A stretch of 40,884 bases of DNA, taken from contig JADIMY010000077.1 of the NCBI GenBank assembly GCA_017694345.1, positions 1-40,884 on the forward strand, written 5' to 3'. The stretch is from Candidatus Onthovivens merdipullorum. Its GTDB lineage: Bacteria; Bacillota_I; Bacilli_A; RFN20; CAG-826. The translations under genes and the position numbers were made by a program. Numbering within the stretch: position 1 is the first letter of the stretch; each line of letters begins with the position of its first letter. Shown in pieces: positions 25,362-34,440 of this stretch. The notes under the pieces are model-generated. The model saw nothing but the letters and a program-made list of their open reading frames with translations, was not told the origin of the DNA and ran no database searches.

Positions 25362-27056
25362 ATGGAAAATATTAAAGTACTAGCTTTAGGTGGTTTAGAT
25401 GAGGAGGGCAAAGGTCTTTATTGTATTGAAATAAACGATAACATCTATGTAATAAACGCTGGCTTTAAATATCCAAATAAATTTACCCCAGGTATTGATT
25501 TTATAATTGCAGATTACACTTATTTAAAAGAAAATAAAGAAAAAATAAAGGCTTATATTTTACCTCGAGGAAAGAAAAATAATTTTGGGGCTTTACCTTA
25601 TATTTATAAGGAGTGTCCTGCTCCAATATATTGTACAAAACTTACTAAAATATTCTTTTTAGAATTTGCTACTTACTATAAACAAATGAGCGATTTTGAT
25701 ATTCATCTAATCACTTTACCTTCTAAAGTAATGATTAGTGGCTATCAATTTGAATTTTTCTCTACTTGTAGTAGTGTCCCTTATTCTTTTGGTTTTAGTA
25801 TTAAAACAGAATTAGGAAATATTGTTTATAGTGGTGACTTTATCGTCGAATATAATAATAGCCAATATTTTAATTTTGATTTAAATACAATTGGTAAAAT
25901 CGCCGAAAGACATACTTTACTATTGATGTGTGAATCAGTAAACGCTAGTAAACACGGATATTGTTCTCCAAACAATCGATTATATCCTCATTTACTACAA
26001 TTTTTTGAAAATGCTCCAGGAAGAATTTTCATCGCTTTAGATGATGATAATTTTTATCATTTTGAAGAAGTTTTTAGAATTTGTTATGAATTTAATAAAA
26101 AGATTTGTTTTTACGATGAATATTCTAAAAAGATTTATGATTTAAAAGATTATCGTACGAATAATGAAGAAGAAATTATTCCTAATAAGATTATTAGTAT
26201 TGAAGATATATTAAGAGTAAAAGAAAATGAATTAGTCGTCATTATGGCAGGGCAAAAAGAAGAACTTTACGATAAAGTTAGTTTATTTGCTAATAATGAA
26301 CATGAAATTAGACAACTTAGACTTCAACCTAATGATACCTTTATTTTGGCTTGTCCACCAAACGATTCTAATGAAGTTATATTTACTACGACAATTGACG
26401 AAATTTATCGTAGTGGGTGTCATGTAAATTATTTAACTAATCGACAAATTGCGACAATGCACGCTTATGAAGAAGATATTAAAATGTTACTTAGTTTACT
26501 TAAACCAGAATATTATTTTTCAATTGAAGGGTATTATGTAAATTTACTTGCTAATGCTAAAATTGCTTTTGATATGCACTTAAATTTATCTCATAAAAAT
26601 ATATTTTTATTAGATAATGGACAAACTTTAAAAATTAATGAAAAAGGTGCTGAAGTTGATTTTAATAATGACAATCACATCAAAGTTGGTGATGTAATGA
26701 TTGATGGAATTGGGGTTGGCGATGTCGTTAATGAAATTATTAATGATCGCACTAGACTTAGTGAAGATGGTGTCATCGTTTTAGGATGTGGGGCAAGTAG
26801 AGCAAAAAGATGTATTGCTTATGGTCCAGATGTCCAAATGAGAGGTTTCTTATTTTTAAAAGATAAAGATGCTGATTTAATTTTAAAAGAAGTAACAAAA
26901 TTATTTATCGAAGGAGTTAGTAATTGGCTAATGGAAACTAAAGATTTTGATACGAGCAAAATCGAATTTCGATTAAATGAAGCGATTACTAAGTTTATAT
27001 TTAAAGAAAACGGAAGAGATCCAGTAATTAAAGCAAATATAATTCTTTTAGATTAA
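25362..27056 (+). CDS. RNase J-like protein lacking the catalytic metal-binding motif
   Basis: The 564-residue protein aligns along its length with RNase J1/J2 (metallo-beta-lactamase, beta-CASP and C-terminal domains): LALGGLDEEGKGLY, GIDFIIADYTYLKENKEKIK, YSGDF, then the C-terminal VGDVMIDGIGVGDVVNEIIN. The active site is eroded. The HGHEDHIG motif of RNase J is RGKKNNFG here (residues 69-76), removing the zinc-binding His and Asp residues. The His of TTHSIPDS is Ser137, and the HGEYR motif reads EGYYV. Asp159 remains. Catalysis by the usual mechanism is therefore unlikely. In Firmicutes RNase J1 and J2 form a heteromer and J2 is weaker, so this is probably a structural or regulatory J2-like partner of an active J1 encoded elsewhere. 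The frame is intact, with a normal promoter and ribosome site. Confidence 0.88.
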   Translation: MENIKVLALGGLDEEGKGLYCIEINDNIYVINAGFKYPNKFTPGIDFIIADYTYLKENKEKIKAYILPRGKKNNFGALPYIYKECPAPIYCTKLTKIFFLEFATYYKQMSDFDIHLITLPSKVMISGYQFEFFSTCSSVPYSFGFSIKTELGNIVYSGDFIVEYNNSQYFNFDLNTIGKIAERHTLLLMCESVNASKHGYCSPNNRLYPHLLQFFENAPGRIFIALDDDNFYHFEEVFRICYEFNKKICFYDEYSKKIYDLKDYRTNNEEEIIPNKIISIEDILRVKENELVVIMAGQKEELYDKVSLFANNEHEIRQLRLQPNDTFILACPPNDSNEVIFTTTIDEIYRSGCHVNYLTNRQIATMHAYEEDIKMLLSLLKPEYYFSIEGYYVNLLANAKIAFDMHLNLSHKNIFLLDNGQTLKINEKGAEVDFNNDNHIKVGDVMIDGIGVGDVVNEIINDRTRLSEDGVIVLGCGASRAKRCIAYGPDVQMRGFLFLKDKDADLILKEVTKLFIEGVSNWLMETKDFDTSKIEFRLNEAITKFIFKENGRDPVIKANIILLD

Positions 27057-27091
27057 TATCTTTTAAAATAGAATATTTCACTAATTCGAAC

Positions 27092-27097
27092 TATAAT
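27092..27097 (+). promoter_or_regulatory. -10 element of ftsK, close to its start codon
   Basis: A perfect TATAAT lies ten bases before the ATG at 27108, with no Shine-Dalgarno between. No good -35 is visible. The transcript would carry at most a few bases of leader. Confidence 0.5.
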
Positions 27098-27107
27098 ATT
27101 TATTGTT

Positions 27108-29864
27108 ATGAGTAAAGGTGAATTATTTAATAAAATTAATCGTAATAGTTTAAAAAGAGTTCTTGGAATAAGTGTATGCTTATTAAGTATATTTATCTCT
27201 TTAAATCACGGTTATGTGAGTGGTTTTTTATTTTGGTGTATTGCTTTTATTTTTGGATCTATCTATACCTATATTATTTGTATTATTTTATTTTTATTTG
27301 GATTAAGTTATATTGTTCAAAAAAGAATTACTTTTCATAATATTAAATTTATTATTATTGGTTTAATTTTAGTTTTAATTGGTTCACTTATTGCAATTAC
27401 CAATTCATTAACGACGGTTGATGGAGTTTCTTTAACTTTTTCTAATTTTAGTGAAACATTTATTAATTCTTTATCTTTAAATGAATTTCCTATAATTAAT
27501 CGGAATAGTTGTGGAATTATTGGCTATATTTTGGTTGCTTTATTAAATAGTGCTATGACTAGTGTTGGAAGTATTGTTTTTTCAACTATTTTAATTGTTT
27601 TAGGAGTAATTTTTATTTTACTTAGACCAATATATTATTTATTTAAAACAATTAAAATAGATAATAAATCAGTTAATGAAAATAGTGAAGTAATAAACGA
27701 ATATAAAGAAGAGTCTAATTTAATTAGTGAAGAGTATGGATTTACTAATCCTTTAACTAGGGATGGTCCAAATAACGATTATTTAGATAAAGAAGAAGTT
27801 AAAGAACAAGTCATTTTAAAAGAAGAACCTAAAATAGAAATTTCTGAAACTAAAAAACCTGAAGTTAAAGTAACTAACGATATAATCGATGAAAGACCTT
27901 ACTTTAATACGAACAGTTTTAAAAATAATAGTTTAGAAAAAGTTAAATTAAATTTAAGTGATGACGATAAAAAAGTTTCTTCTAATAATATTGCTCATTC
28001 CTATCAATCTAATTTAAATAATTATCCAAATGCTTATGAAGAAGTTAAAAATAATTATATAAAAGAAACTGAGTCTACACCTAAACAAAATGTTTCTGAA
28101 AATAATTTTGTAAATAATACTAATGTAAATAATAAAAATGAAAATGATTTATCCTATAGTTTTAGTCAAAGTGAAAATAAACAAAATGAAGAAAAAGTAA
28201 TTACCGATCATCCAATTAGTAATACTAACAATTCACCTGCTTTTTCTAAAACTCAAGTGATTTCTAAATCGATTGAACCTAAAAAAACTATTAATCTAAA
28301 TCAGGTTAATTCTTTAAAAAAACCTGCAGAACACGCTTCAAATGCTCCGTATATGGAAGTTCCACTTGATATTTTGGACGATCGTACAAGTGAAAATGAG
28401 GATAAAGAAAATATCTTAGTTTGTGAAGAAAGAAAAGCAAAAATTAATAGTATTTTAAATGATTTAGGTGTTAAAGCTCGTATTGTTTCTTATAAAATTG
28501 GACCATCTGTTACAAGATTCGATTTAGAAACTGATAAAAATGTTTCGGTAAATGGAATTGAAAAATATATGAACGATATTTCAATTCGTTTAGGAGGACT
28601 TGTCGCTAGATTTGTTCCAATTGTTTTAGGAAAATCGACTAGTGGTATCGAAATTGCTAATGCTGCTAGGTCAATTGTTAATTTTAAGGATGTTTATGAA
28701 CATCTTCCTCCTAGAAAACTCGATGAACTATATATTCCTTTTGGTAAAAATATAAGTGGTGATTACATGCAAGCTAATTTATTAGATTTTCCACATATGC
28801 TCGTATGTGGAACAACTGGTAGTGGAAAATCTATTTTTATGCATTCGGTTATTTTATCAATCATTATGCGTTATGCTCCTAGTGAAGTTAGATTATGTAT
28901 GGTCGACCCTAAAAGAGTAGAATTTTCTAAATATAAAGATGAACCACATTTGCTTTGCCCAATTATAAGTGATCCTAATTTAGCTTATGCTACAACTACT
29001 AAGTTAGTCGATGAAATGGAAAATAGATTTACTTCATTTGAACTCGCTGGGGTTAGTAATATAAAACAATATAATAAATATGCTAGAGAAACTGGCCTAG
29101 AGCCTATTCCATATATCGTTTTAATTATTGATGAATTCGCTGATTTAGTAGAAAGTGTTAAAACAATTATTCAACCTGTTCAACGTCTTGGACAAAAAGC
29201 TAGAGCAGCAGGTATTCATATGATTATTGCTACTCAAAGACCATCAACCGATGTTTTACCTGGAACTGTTAAAGCTAATCTCGCCGTTAGAGTTGCTTTA
29301 ATGACTTCAAGTCCTGTCGATAGTAATGTTATTTTAGGTGAAGGTGGAGCTGAAAAACTTTTAGGAAACGGCGATATGTTAGTCATGTGCCAACTTATTT
29401 CAAAAGCAGAAAAACCTCGTGTTCAAGGATGTTTTGTCGATAATAGTGAAATTAGAAGAGTGGTTGATCTTCTTAAGAGTTGTTATGAACTCGAATATAA
29501 TAAGGATTTTGTTGGGTTATTAGATAAAGCTAAAGCTGATGAAAATACCATTGGTATCCTTCACGATAGTAATAGTGAAGACGATGAACGATATGAAGAA
29601 ATTAAAGAATATGTCATGGAAACAAAAGAATATTGTTCAATTTCGATGATCCAAAGAGAATTTAAATTTGGTTATGGAAGAAGTCAAAGAATGTTTAATC
29701 GTCTTATTGAAGAAGGAATTATTGAAAAACCACCAACTAATAATAATTCAAAAGGTGCTAAAGTTTTGATTCATACTAAAGATTTTAATGATCCAAACAA
29801 TCAAACAGTTCACCCAGGGAGTTATTCACAATCATCTTTTGAAAGTAATAATGAAAATAGTTAA
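27108..29864 (+). CDS. ftsK: DNA translocase FtsK/SpoIIIE
   Basis: Septum-anchored ATPase that pumps chromosomal DNA through the closing division site. The 918 residues comprise about four to five N-terminal membrane helices (up to about 185), a low-complexity linker rich in Asn, Glu, Lys and Ser (about 190-420), the alpha/beta motor with Walker A TTGSGKS (about 568-574) and Walker B IVLIIDEFADLV (about 670-681), TQRPSTDVLPGTVKANLAVR, and a C-terminal winged-helix gamma domain (about 825-880, SISMIQREFKFGYGRSQRMF) that reads orientation sequences. It cannot be assigned to FtsK rather than SpoIIIE from sequence alone. The start has no ribosome site; see the -10 at 27092. acpS follows after three bases. 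Confidence 0.96.
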   Translation: MSKGELFNKINRNSLKRVLGISVCLLSIFISLNHGYVSGFLFWCIAFIFGSIYTYIICIILFLFGLSYIVQKRITFHNIKFIIIGLILVLIGSLIAITNSLTTVDGVSLTFSNFSETFINSLSLNEFPIINRNSCGIIGYILVALLNSAMTSVGSIVFSTILIVLGVIFILLRPIYYLFKTIKIDNKSVNENSEVINEYKEESNLISEEYGFTNPLTRDGPNNDYLDKEEVKEQVILKEEPKIEISETKKPEVKVTNDIIDERPYFNTNSFKNNSLEKVKLNLSDDDKKVSSNNIAHSYQSNLNNYPNAYEEVKNNYIKETESTPKQNVSENNFVNNTNVNNKNENDLSYSFSQSENKQNEEKVITDHPISNTNNSPAFSKTQVISKSIEPKKTINLNQVNSLKKPAEHASNAPYMEVPLDILDDRTSENEDKENILVCEERKAKINSILNDLGVKARIVSYKIGPSVTRFDLETDKNVSVNGIEKYMNDISIRLGGLVARFVPIVLGKSTSGIEIANAARSIVNFKDVYEHLPPRKLDELYIPFGKNISGDYMQANLLDFPHMLVCGTTGSGKSIFMHSVILSIIMRYAPSEVRLCMVDPKRVEFSKYKDEPHLLCPIISDPNLAYATTTKLVDEMENRFTSFELAGVSNIKQYNKYARETGLEPIPYIVLIIDEFADLVESVKTIIQPVQRLGQKARAAGIHMIIATQRPSTDVLPGTVKANLAVRVALMTSSPVDSNVILGEGGAEKLLGNGDMLVMCQLISKAEKPRVQGCFVDNSEIRRVVDLLKSCYELEYNKDFVGLLDKAKADENTIGILHDSNSEDDERYEEIKEYVMETKEYCSISMIQREFKFGYGRSQRMFNRLIEEGIIEKPPTNNNSKGAKVLIHTKDFNDPNNQTVHPGSYSQSSFESNNENS

Positions 29865-29867
29865 TTT

Positions 29868-30185
29868 ATGAATATTGGTATTGATTTAACATATATTCCT
29901 AGGTTTAAAAATAAAGATACTTTAGCTAAAAAAATTCTTTCTATCAATGAATATAATGAATATTTAAATAGTTTTAATAAAGAAGAATATTTAGCAAGCA
30001 GGTGGTGTTTAAAAGAAGCTTATATAAAAGCTAAAGAATTAAATATTTTAGGAGTTAATTTAAATACTATTGAGATTAATAAAAAAGAAAATGGGGCGGT
30101 TTTTATTAAAGTTGGAAGTGATAGTTATAAAGCCAGTTTATCTCATGAAAAAGATTATTGTATAGGGGTAGTTTATTATGATTAA
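29868..30185 (+). CDS. acpS: Holo-[acyl-carrier-protein] synthase
   Basis: Transfers 4'-phosphopantetheine from CoA to acyl carrier protein, activating it for lipid synthesis. The 105 residues are a little shorter than the usual 118-126 but hold the key blocks: NIGIDLTYIPRF with the magnesium ligand Asp6, SRWCLKEAYIKA with Glu50 and Lys49, and the C-terminal ASLSHEKDYCIGVV strand. It begins three bases after ftsK without a ribosome site and overlaps the pullulanase gene by eight bases, so it is likely translated by coupling in a ftsK-acpS-pulA-plsC transcript. Confidence 0.92.
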   Translation: MNIGIDLTYIPRFKNKDTLAKKILSINEYNEYLNSFNKEEYLASRWCLKEAYIKAKELNILGVNLNTIEINKKENGAVFIKVGSDSYKASLSHEKDYCIGVVYYD

Positions 30186-32322
30186 CACATTTTTTAGTGC
30201 AAAACTCATCGATTTTAATACTATTAAAGTTGGTTTTTTCTCTTCGATAGGGAAAGCTGACAATGTTCCTATTATTTTATATGACGACCATGGACTAGTT
30301 GAAAAATTACAAATTACGAATCAATCTTTTTTAAGTGGTTTAGTAGTTTATGAATGCAAAACTAAAGATAAGATTAAACTTGGTAGAGATTATTCAATTG
30401 GAATAGAATCATTTGGTATTGTCCCTTTAAATGTTAATGATTTAGTTTTTTCTAGTGAATTTGATAAGGTTTATTATTACGATAAAAATGATTTAGGTGC
30501 AACTTATACTAAAGATGAAACAACTTTTAAAGTTTGGGCACCTTTGGCTAGTAAGGTAGTTTTAATGATAAAAAAACCTGGTGAATCATTTCAAACTTAT
30601 AAGATGTTTAGAGAAGAAAAAGGTGTCTACGCAATAACTTTAAAAGGAGATTATGATGGCTATTTTTATCGTTATCAAGTTAAAAATAGTGCAATAACTT
30701 ATATAACAAGTGATCCTTATGGATTAAGTAGTGATGCTAATGGAAAAAATAGTGTCGTTATTGACTTAAATAAAACTAAGATCGATTTAAACGAAAATGT
30801 TCCTCCTATTTATAAAAACTATGTGGACACAATAATTTATGAATTGAATGTTCGTGACTTTACAATTTCTCAATATAGCAATATCAAAAATAGAGGCAAA
30901 TTTTTAGGTTTAACTGAAGAAGGAGTTAAAACAAATAGTGGTTTACCTAGTGGAGTCGACTATTTAAAAAGTTTAAATATTACCCATGTACAACTTTTAC
31001 CAGTTTTAGACTTTAAAACAGTTGATGAAGAGCATCCTGATAAAACTTATAACTGGGGTTATGATCCTCAACAATATTTTACTTTAGAAGGAAGTTATTC
31101 GACTAATCCTAACGATACATACGCTAGAATTATTGAATTTAAAAAGATGATTAGCACTTTACATAAAAATGGTCTTCGAGTAAATCTTGATGTTGTTTAT
31201 AACCATGTCTATGAATATCAAATGTCAACCTTTGAAAAAATAGTGCCAAATTACTATTTCAGAAGACAAAAAAATGGATTACTTTGTAATGGAACTGGAT
31301 GTGGTAATGATTTAGCAAGTGAAAGACCAATGGTTAAAAAATTAATCATCGATAGCTTAAGTTATTTACTAAAAGAATTTAAAGTTGATGGATTTAGATT
31401 TGATTTATTTGGCATAATTGATATTGATACATCAAAAGAAATTGTCGCTTCTTTAAGAAAAATTAATCCTAATGTAATGATTTATGGAGAGGGATGGGAT
31501 ATGCCTACTGAACTTCCTCATGATAAAAAGACAACAATTTATAACTCTTTTCAAGTCCCTGATATTGCATTTTTTAATGACTTTTTTAGAGATACTGTTA
31601 GAGGTGGAAATTTTGGCGGACCAAAAGGATATCTACTTGGGAACACATCTTTAGTTAATGATTTTAAATTTTGTTTAATGGGAAGTGTAGTAGATTACGA
31701 TCATTTTAAGGCTCGATTTAAAAACCCTAATCAAAGTATTAACTATGCTGAATGTCACGATAATAAAACATTATTTGATAAAATAAGTGAGTTTTGCAGG
31801 GATATTGATGAAAAAGAGAAGTTAAGAATCTTAAATTTAGTTAATGGAGGAATCGCTTTAAGCGTGGGTGTTCCATTTTTTCACGCAGGTCAAGAAATAG
31901 GCCAAACTAAATATAATATTGATAATTCCTATAATTTAGGTGATAAATATAATATGTTTAGATGGGATTTACTTGAAGAAAGAGTAGAAAATTATTTATA
32001 TTTTAAAAGTATTTTAGATTATCGAAAAAATGTGGTAACTAATAAAATATATAATACTGAAGATGTTAAAAAAGAAACAATGTTTTTAGATTATCACGAT
32101 GGAACTATTGGTTTTATAATTCATAATATTGAAACAAGTAATGCTACAACTGAAGAATATTTAAGTTGTTTTAATCCTACTTTTGAAAATAAATATATAG
32201 ATTTAAATGATTATTATAAAGTGGTTGTAGGAATTGCTGGTCAACTTAAAAATAGTGATGTTTACACAAGAAATTTTGTTTTAGAGAAAAATTGTGTAAA
32301 TGGATTTTATAAGAAAAGATAG
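30178..32322 (+). CDS. pulA: Type I pullulanase (alpha-1,6-glucosidase)
   Basis: GH13 debranching enzyme that hydrolyses alpha-1,6 links in glycogen, starch or pullulan. The type I pullulanase signature YNWGYDP is at about residues 291-297. GH13 regions follow: DVVYNHV (about 337), DGFRFDLFG with the catalytic Asp (about 404-411), GEGWDM with the catalytic Glu (about 437), and ECHDNKTL (about 525). Residues about 100-180 form the family 48 carbohydrate-binding module (TTFKVWAPLASKVVLMIKK). With 714 residues and no signal peptide, it is cytosolic and therefore probably acts on stored glycogen or imported maltodextrins. It overlaps acpS and is followed by plsC after five bases. Confidence 0.94.
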   Translation: MINTFFSAKLIDFNTIKVGFFSSIGKADNVPIILYDDHGLVEKLQITNQSFLSGLVVYECKTKDKIKLGRDYSIGIESFGIVPLNVNDLVFSSEFDKVYYYDKNDLGATYTKDETTFKVWAPLASKVVLMIKKPGESFQTYKMFREEKGVYAITLKGDYDGYFYRYQVKNSAITYITSDPYGLSSDANGKNSVVIDLNKTKIDLNENVPPIYKNYVDTIIYELNVRDFTISQYSNIKNRGKFLGLTEEGVKTNSGLPSGVDYLKSLNITHVQLLPVLDFKTVDEEHPDKTYNWGYDPQQYFTLEGSYSTNPNDTYARIIEFKKMISTLHKNGLRVNLDVVYNHVYEYQMSTFEKIVPNYYFRRQKNGLLCNGTGCGNDLASERPMVKKLIIDSLSYLLKEFKVDGFRFDLFGIIDIDTSKEIVASLRKINPNVMIYGEGWDMPTELPHDKKTTIYNSFQVPDIAFFNDFFRDTVRGGNFGGPKGYLLGNTSLVNDFKFCLMGSVVDYDHFKARFKNPNQSINYAECHDNKTLFDKISEFCRDIDEKEKLRILNLVNGGIALSVGVPFFHAGQEIGQTKYNIDNSYNLGDKYNMFRWDLLEERVENYLYFKSILDYRKNVVTNKIYNTEDVKKETMFLDYHDGTIGFIIHNIETSNATTEEYLSCFNPTFENKYIDLNDYYKVVVGIAGQLKNSDVYTRNFVLEKNCVNGFYKKR

Positions 32323-32327
32323 TATCT

Positions 32328-33089
32328 ATGTGGAAATATATTCGTGTTATATTTTTTAATATAATTCCTATTATTTATTCTTATTTTACTTTTATATTAC
32401 CTTGTTCAAGACATCCTAACAAAATGCCTTTAGAAAAAAGATATAAAAAAATAAGAAAACTTGTTTTAAGGGTTTTAAAGTATTTTAAAGTCGACATTAG
32501 GACAAATGATTTAAAAGATTTATTTAGCCACAATAAATCTTCCTTAATTGTATGTAATCATATGAGCGATATTGATCCATTAATTTTTATTGCTTTAAGT
32601 GAAAAACCTATAACTTTTGCTGGCAAAAAAGAAACTGAAAAATATCCTTTAGTTGGTCGATGTATAAAAATTCTTGAAGGCAAATTTTTAGACCGTCAAG
32701 ATCTAAAACAACAACTTCGAGTAATGAAAGAAATACAAATTTCTTTAGAAACGAATGATAATTTAAACTGGGTAATTTATCCTGAAGGAACTAGAAATAA
32801 AAAGCCATTTGATGAAAACATTTTAGAGTTTCATCATGGAACTTTCCGTTGTGCTTATAAGGCTAAAAGAGATATTTATATTTGTGCAATGTTTGGAACT
32901 TTTAGAATCTTAAAAATTGATGATAAACACAAAAAATATCCTGTTGATTTTCAATTTCTAACAAAAATTAGTGCTTTAGATTATCAAAATATGACAACTA
33001 CAGATATATCAGAAAAAGCTTATACCTTAATTAATGAAGAAGTTAAAAAACTTCGTGAAATCGATAAAGAATTAATTAGTAAATATTAG
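32328..33089 (+). CDS. plsC: 1-acyl-sn-glycerol-3-phosphate acyltransferase
   Basis: Acylates lysophosphatidic acid to phosphatidic acid at the membrane. The 253-residue protein has an N-terminal hydrophobic helix (about 6-26), the catalytic NHMSDID (N77-H78-x4-D83), and the glycerol-phosphate-binding YPEGTRNKK (E153-G154-T155-R156). FAGKKE and GRCIKILEGKFLDR are the other acyltransferase blocks. It starts five bases after the pullulanase gene with no good ribosome site. Its stop overlaps the convergent rsmF-like gene by four bases. Confidence 0.92.
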   Translation: MWKYIRVIFFNIIPIIYSYFTFILPCSRHPNKMPLEKRYKKIRKLVLRVLKYFKVDIRTNDLKDLFSHNKSSLIVCNHMSDIDPLIFIALSEKPITFAGKKETEKYPLVGRCIKILEGKFLDRQDLKQQLRVMKEIQISLETNDNLNWVIYPEGTRNKKPFDENILEFHHGTFRCAYKAKRDIYICAMFGTFRILKIDDKHKKYPVDFQFLTKISALDYQNMTTTDISEKAYTLINEEVKKLREIDKELISKY

Positions 33090-34363
33090 TGTCTTAATCC
33101 TTTAGGATAATGATTTTTAAATTCTTTATTAACTATTTTGACATATCCTAAATTTAAATCATCATAAGATACTATTTGAAAACCTTCTTTTGTAGTATCT
33201 TTAAAAAAAGTATCGCCATGAATATATAAATCTTTTTCTTTATCTAATAAAGGGATTGATTCTTTAGAACTACAAAAATGAGCATAATGAAAAGAAGGTA
33301 TAAATTCATTTTCCTTTAAAAATGTTTTAACTTCTAATCCATACTTAATGACATTTAGTTTATCTAGATTTAAAAAGTTATTGTTATAATAAAGTTTACT
33401 TTTGACTTTAACTTGGTTAGTTATCGGAATTTTAAATAAATATTGGACTTTTGCAGGCTTTTTGTTTAATTTTAAGTCTCCTTTCTTTTTTAAAAAAGAT
33501 AAAAAGAAGCCTTCTCCTTTATATAAAAATGGGAATAAGTGAATTGCTCCTTTTAATATAGACGAACGGTATTCTCCTTGAATATGTGGTAAGTTTATCA
33601 GTTCCATATCGCTATGATCTTTAAGAAAATCAAGAATGATTTTTTCATTTTCTTCATAACTATAAGAACAAGTTGAATAGACTAATGTTCCACCTTCTTT
33701 AAGCATTTTATAAGCAATATTTATTAATTTAGATTGTATACTTGAGAAATGATTTACTTTTTTAATTGACCAATCTTCTTTAACTAAATTATTTTTTCTA
33801 AACATCCCTGAACCACTACAAGGAGCATCTAAAATGATGTAATCAAAAGTGTTTAAGTAATATTTATAAACTTTTTCAAAATCATTATTTACTAAAATAA
33901 TATTACTTAAACCAAGTCGTTCAATATTTTTTTCCATTTCTTTAATACGACTAAAAGATAAATCATTAGCTATTATATTGAGATTTTTATATCTATTTTT
34001 TAATGTTATAGAGATTGATTTACCACCCGGTGCACTACATAAATCTAAAATGTTTGTATTATCTTCAACTTTTAATAAGTGAGAAATTAGTAAACTACTA
34101 GCATCAATAATGTAATATGCTCCATTATCAAATAAAAAAGATTTACCGCATTCATCGATATTTTTATTAAAATAATAGATATCGTCAATAAAATGGTGTT
34201 TAGTTAAGGTTTTAAAATATTTAGTGAGTTTTTCATAACTAAATTTATGTTTATCAATTATTAAAGAGTGATTACTTTCCTCATTAAAAGAAGCTATCAA
34301 TTTATTGATAGTTTCACTATCTAAGTAACTTTTTAGATGGTCTTTAAAAATTTCTATATCCAT
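33086..34363 (-). CDS. RsmF/NOL1-NOP2-sun family rRNA (cytosine-5-)-methyltransferase
   Basis: A 425-residue SAM-dependent RNA m5C methyltransferase. The SAM site is LDLCSAPGGKS (106-116), the first cysteine motif is DAPCSGSGMFRKN (Cys182) and the second is YSTCSYSYEEN (Cys232, nucleophile in this family). NDLSFSRIKEMEKNIERLG between them is typical. The C-terminal 140 residues correspond to the RNA-binding region of RsmF-type enzymes (16S rRNA modification), but the exact target base is uncertain, so no symbol is given. The ATG lies six bases from a TAAAAT (34370-34375, minus strand) with no ribosome site, suggesting a leaderless mRNA. Confidence 0.9.
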   Translation of the reverse strand: MDIEIFKDHLKSYLDSETINKLIASFNEESNHSLIIDKHKFSYEKLTKYFKTLTKHHFIDDIYYFNKNIDECGKSFLFDNGAYYIIDASSLLISHLLKVEDNTNILDLCSAPGGKSISITLKNRYKNLNIIANDLSFSRIKEMEKNIERLGLSNIILVNNDFEKVYKYYLNTFDYIILDAPCSGSGMFRKNNLVKEDWSIKKVNHFSSIQSKLINIAYKMLKEGGTLVYSTCSYSYEENEKIILDFLKDHSDMELINLPHIQGEYRSSILKGAIHLFPFLYKGEGFFLSFLKKKGDLKLNKKPAKVQYLFKIPITNQVKVKSKLYYNNNFLNLDKLNVIKYGLEVKTFLKENEFIPSFHYAHFCSSKESIPLLDKEKDLYIHGDTFFKDTTKEGFQIVSYDDLNLGYVKIVNKEFKNHYPKGLRH

Positions 34364-34372
34364 AATGATATT

Positions 34373-34400
34373 TTAACTAAAAAGATGAAAAATATATAGT
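34373..34400 (+). promoter_or_regulatory. Promoter of the pyrimidine nucleoside phosphorylase gene
   Basis: TTAACT (34373-34378), a 16-base spacer, TATAGT (34395-34400). It overlaps the putative minus-strand -10 of the divergent rsmF-like gene (34370-34375). Confidence 0.5.
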
Positions 34401-34440
34401 AATTATGGTAACATTTACTTATAAATCGGAGGTAAAACCT

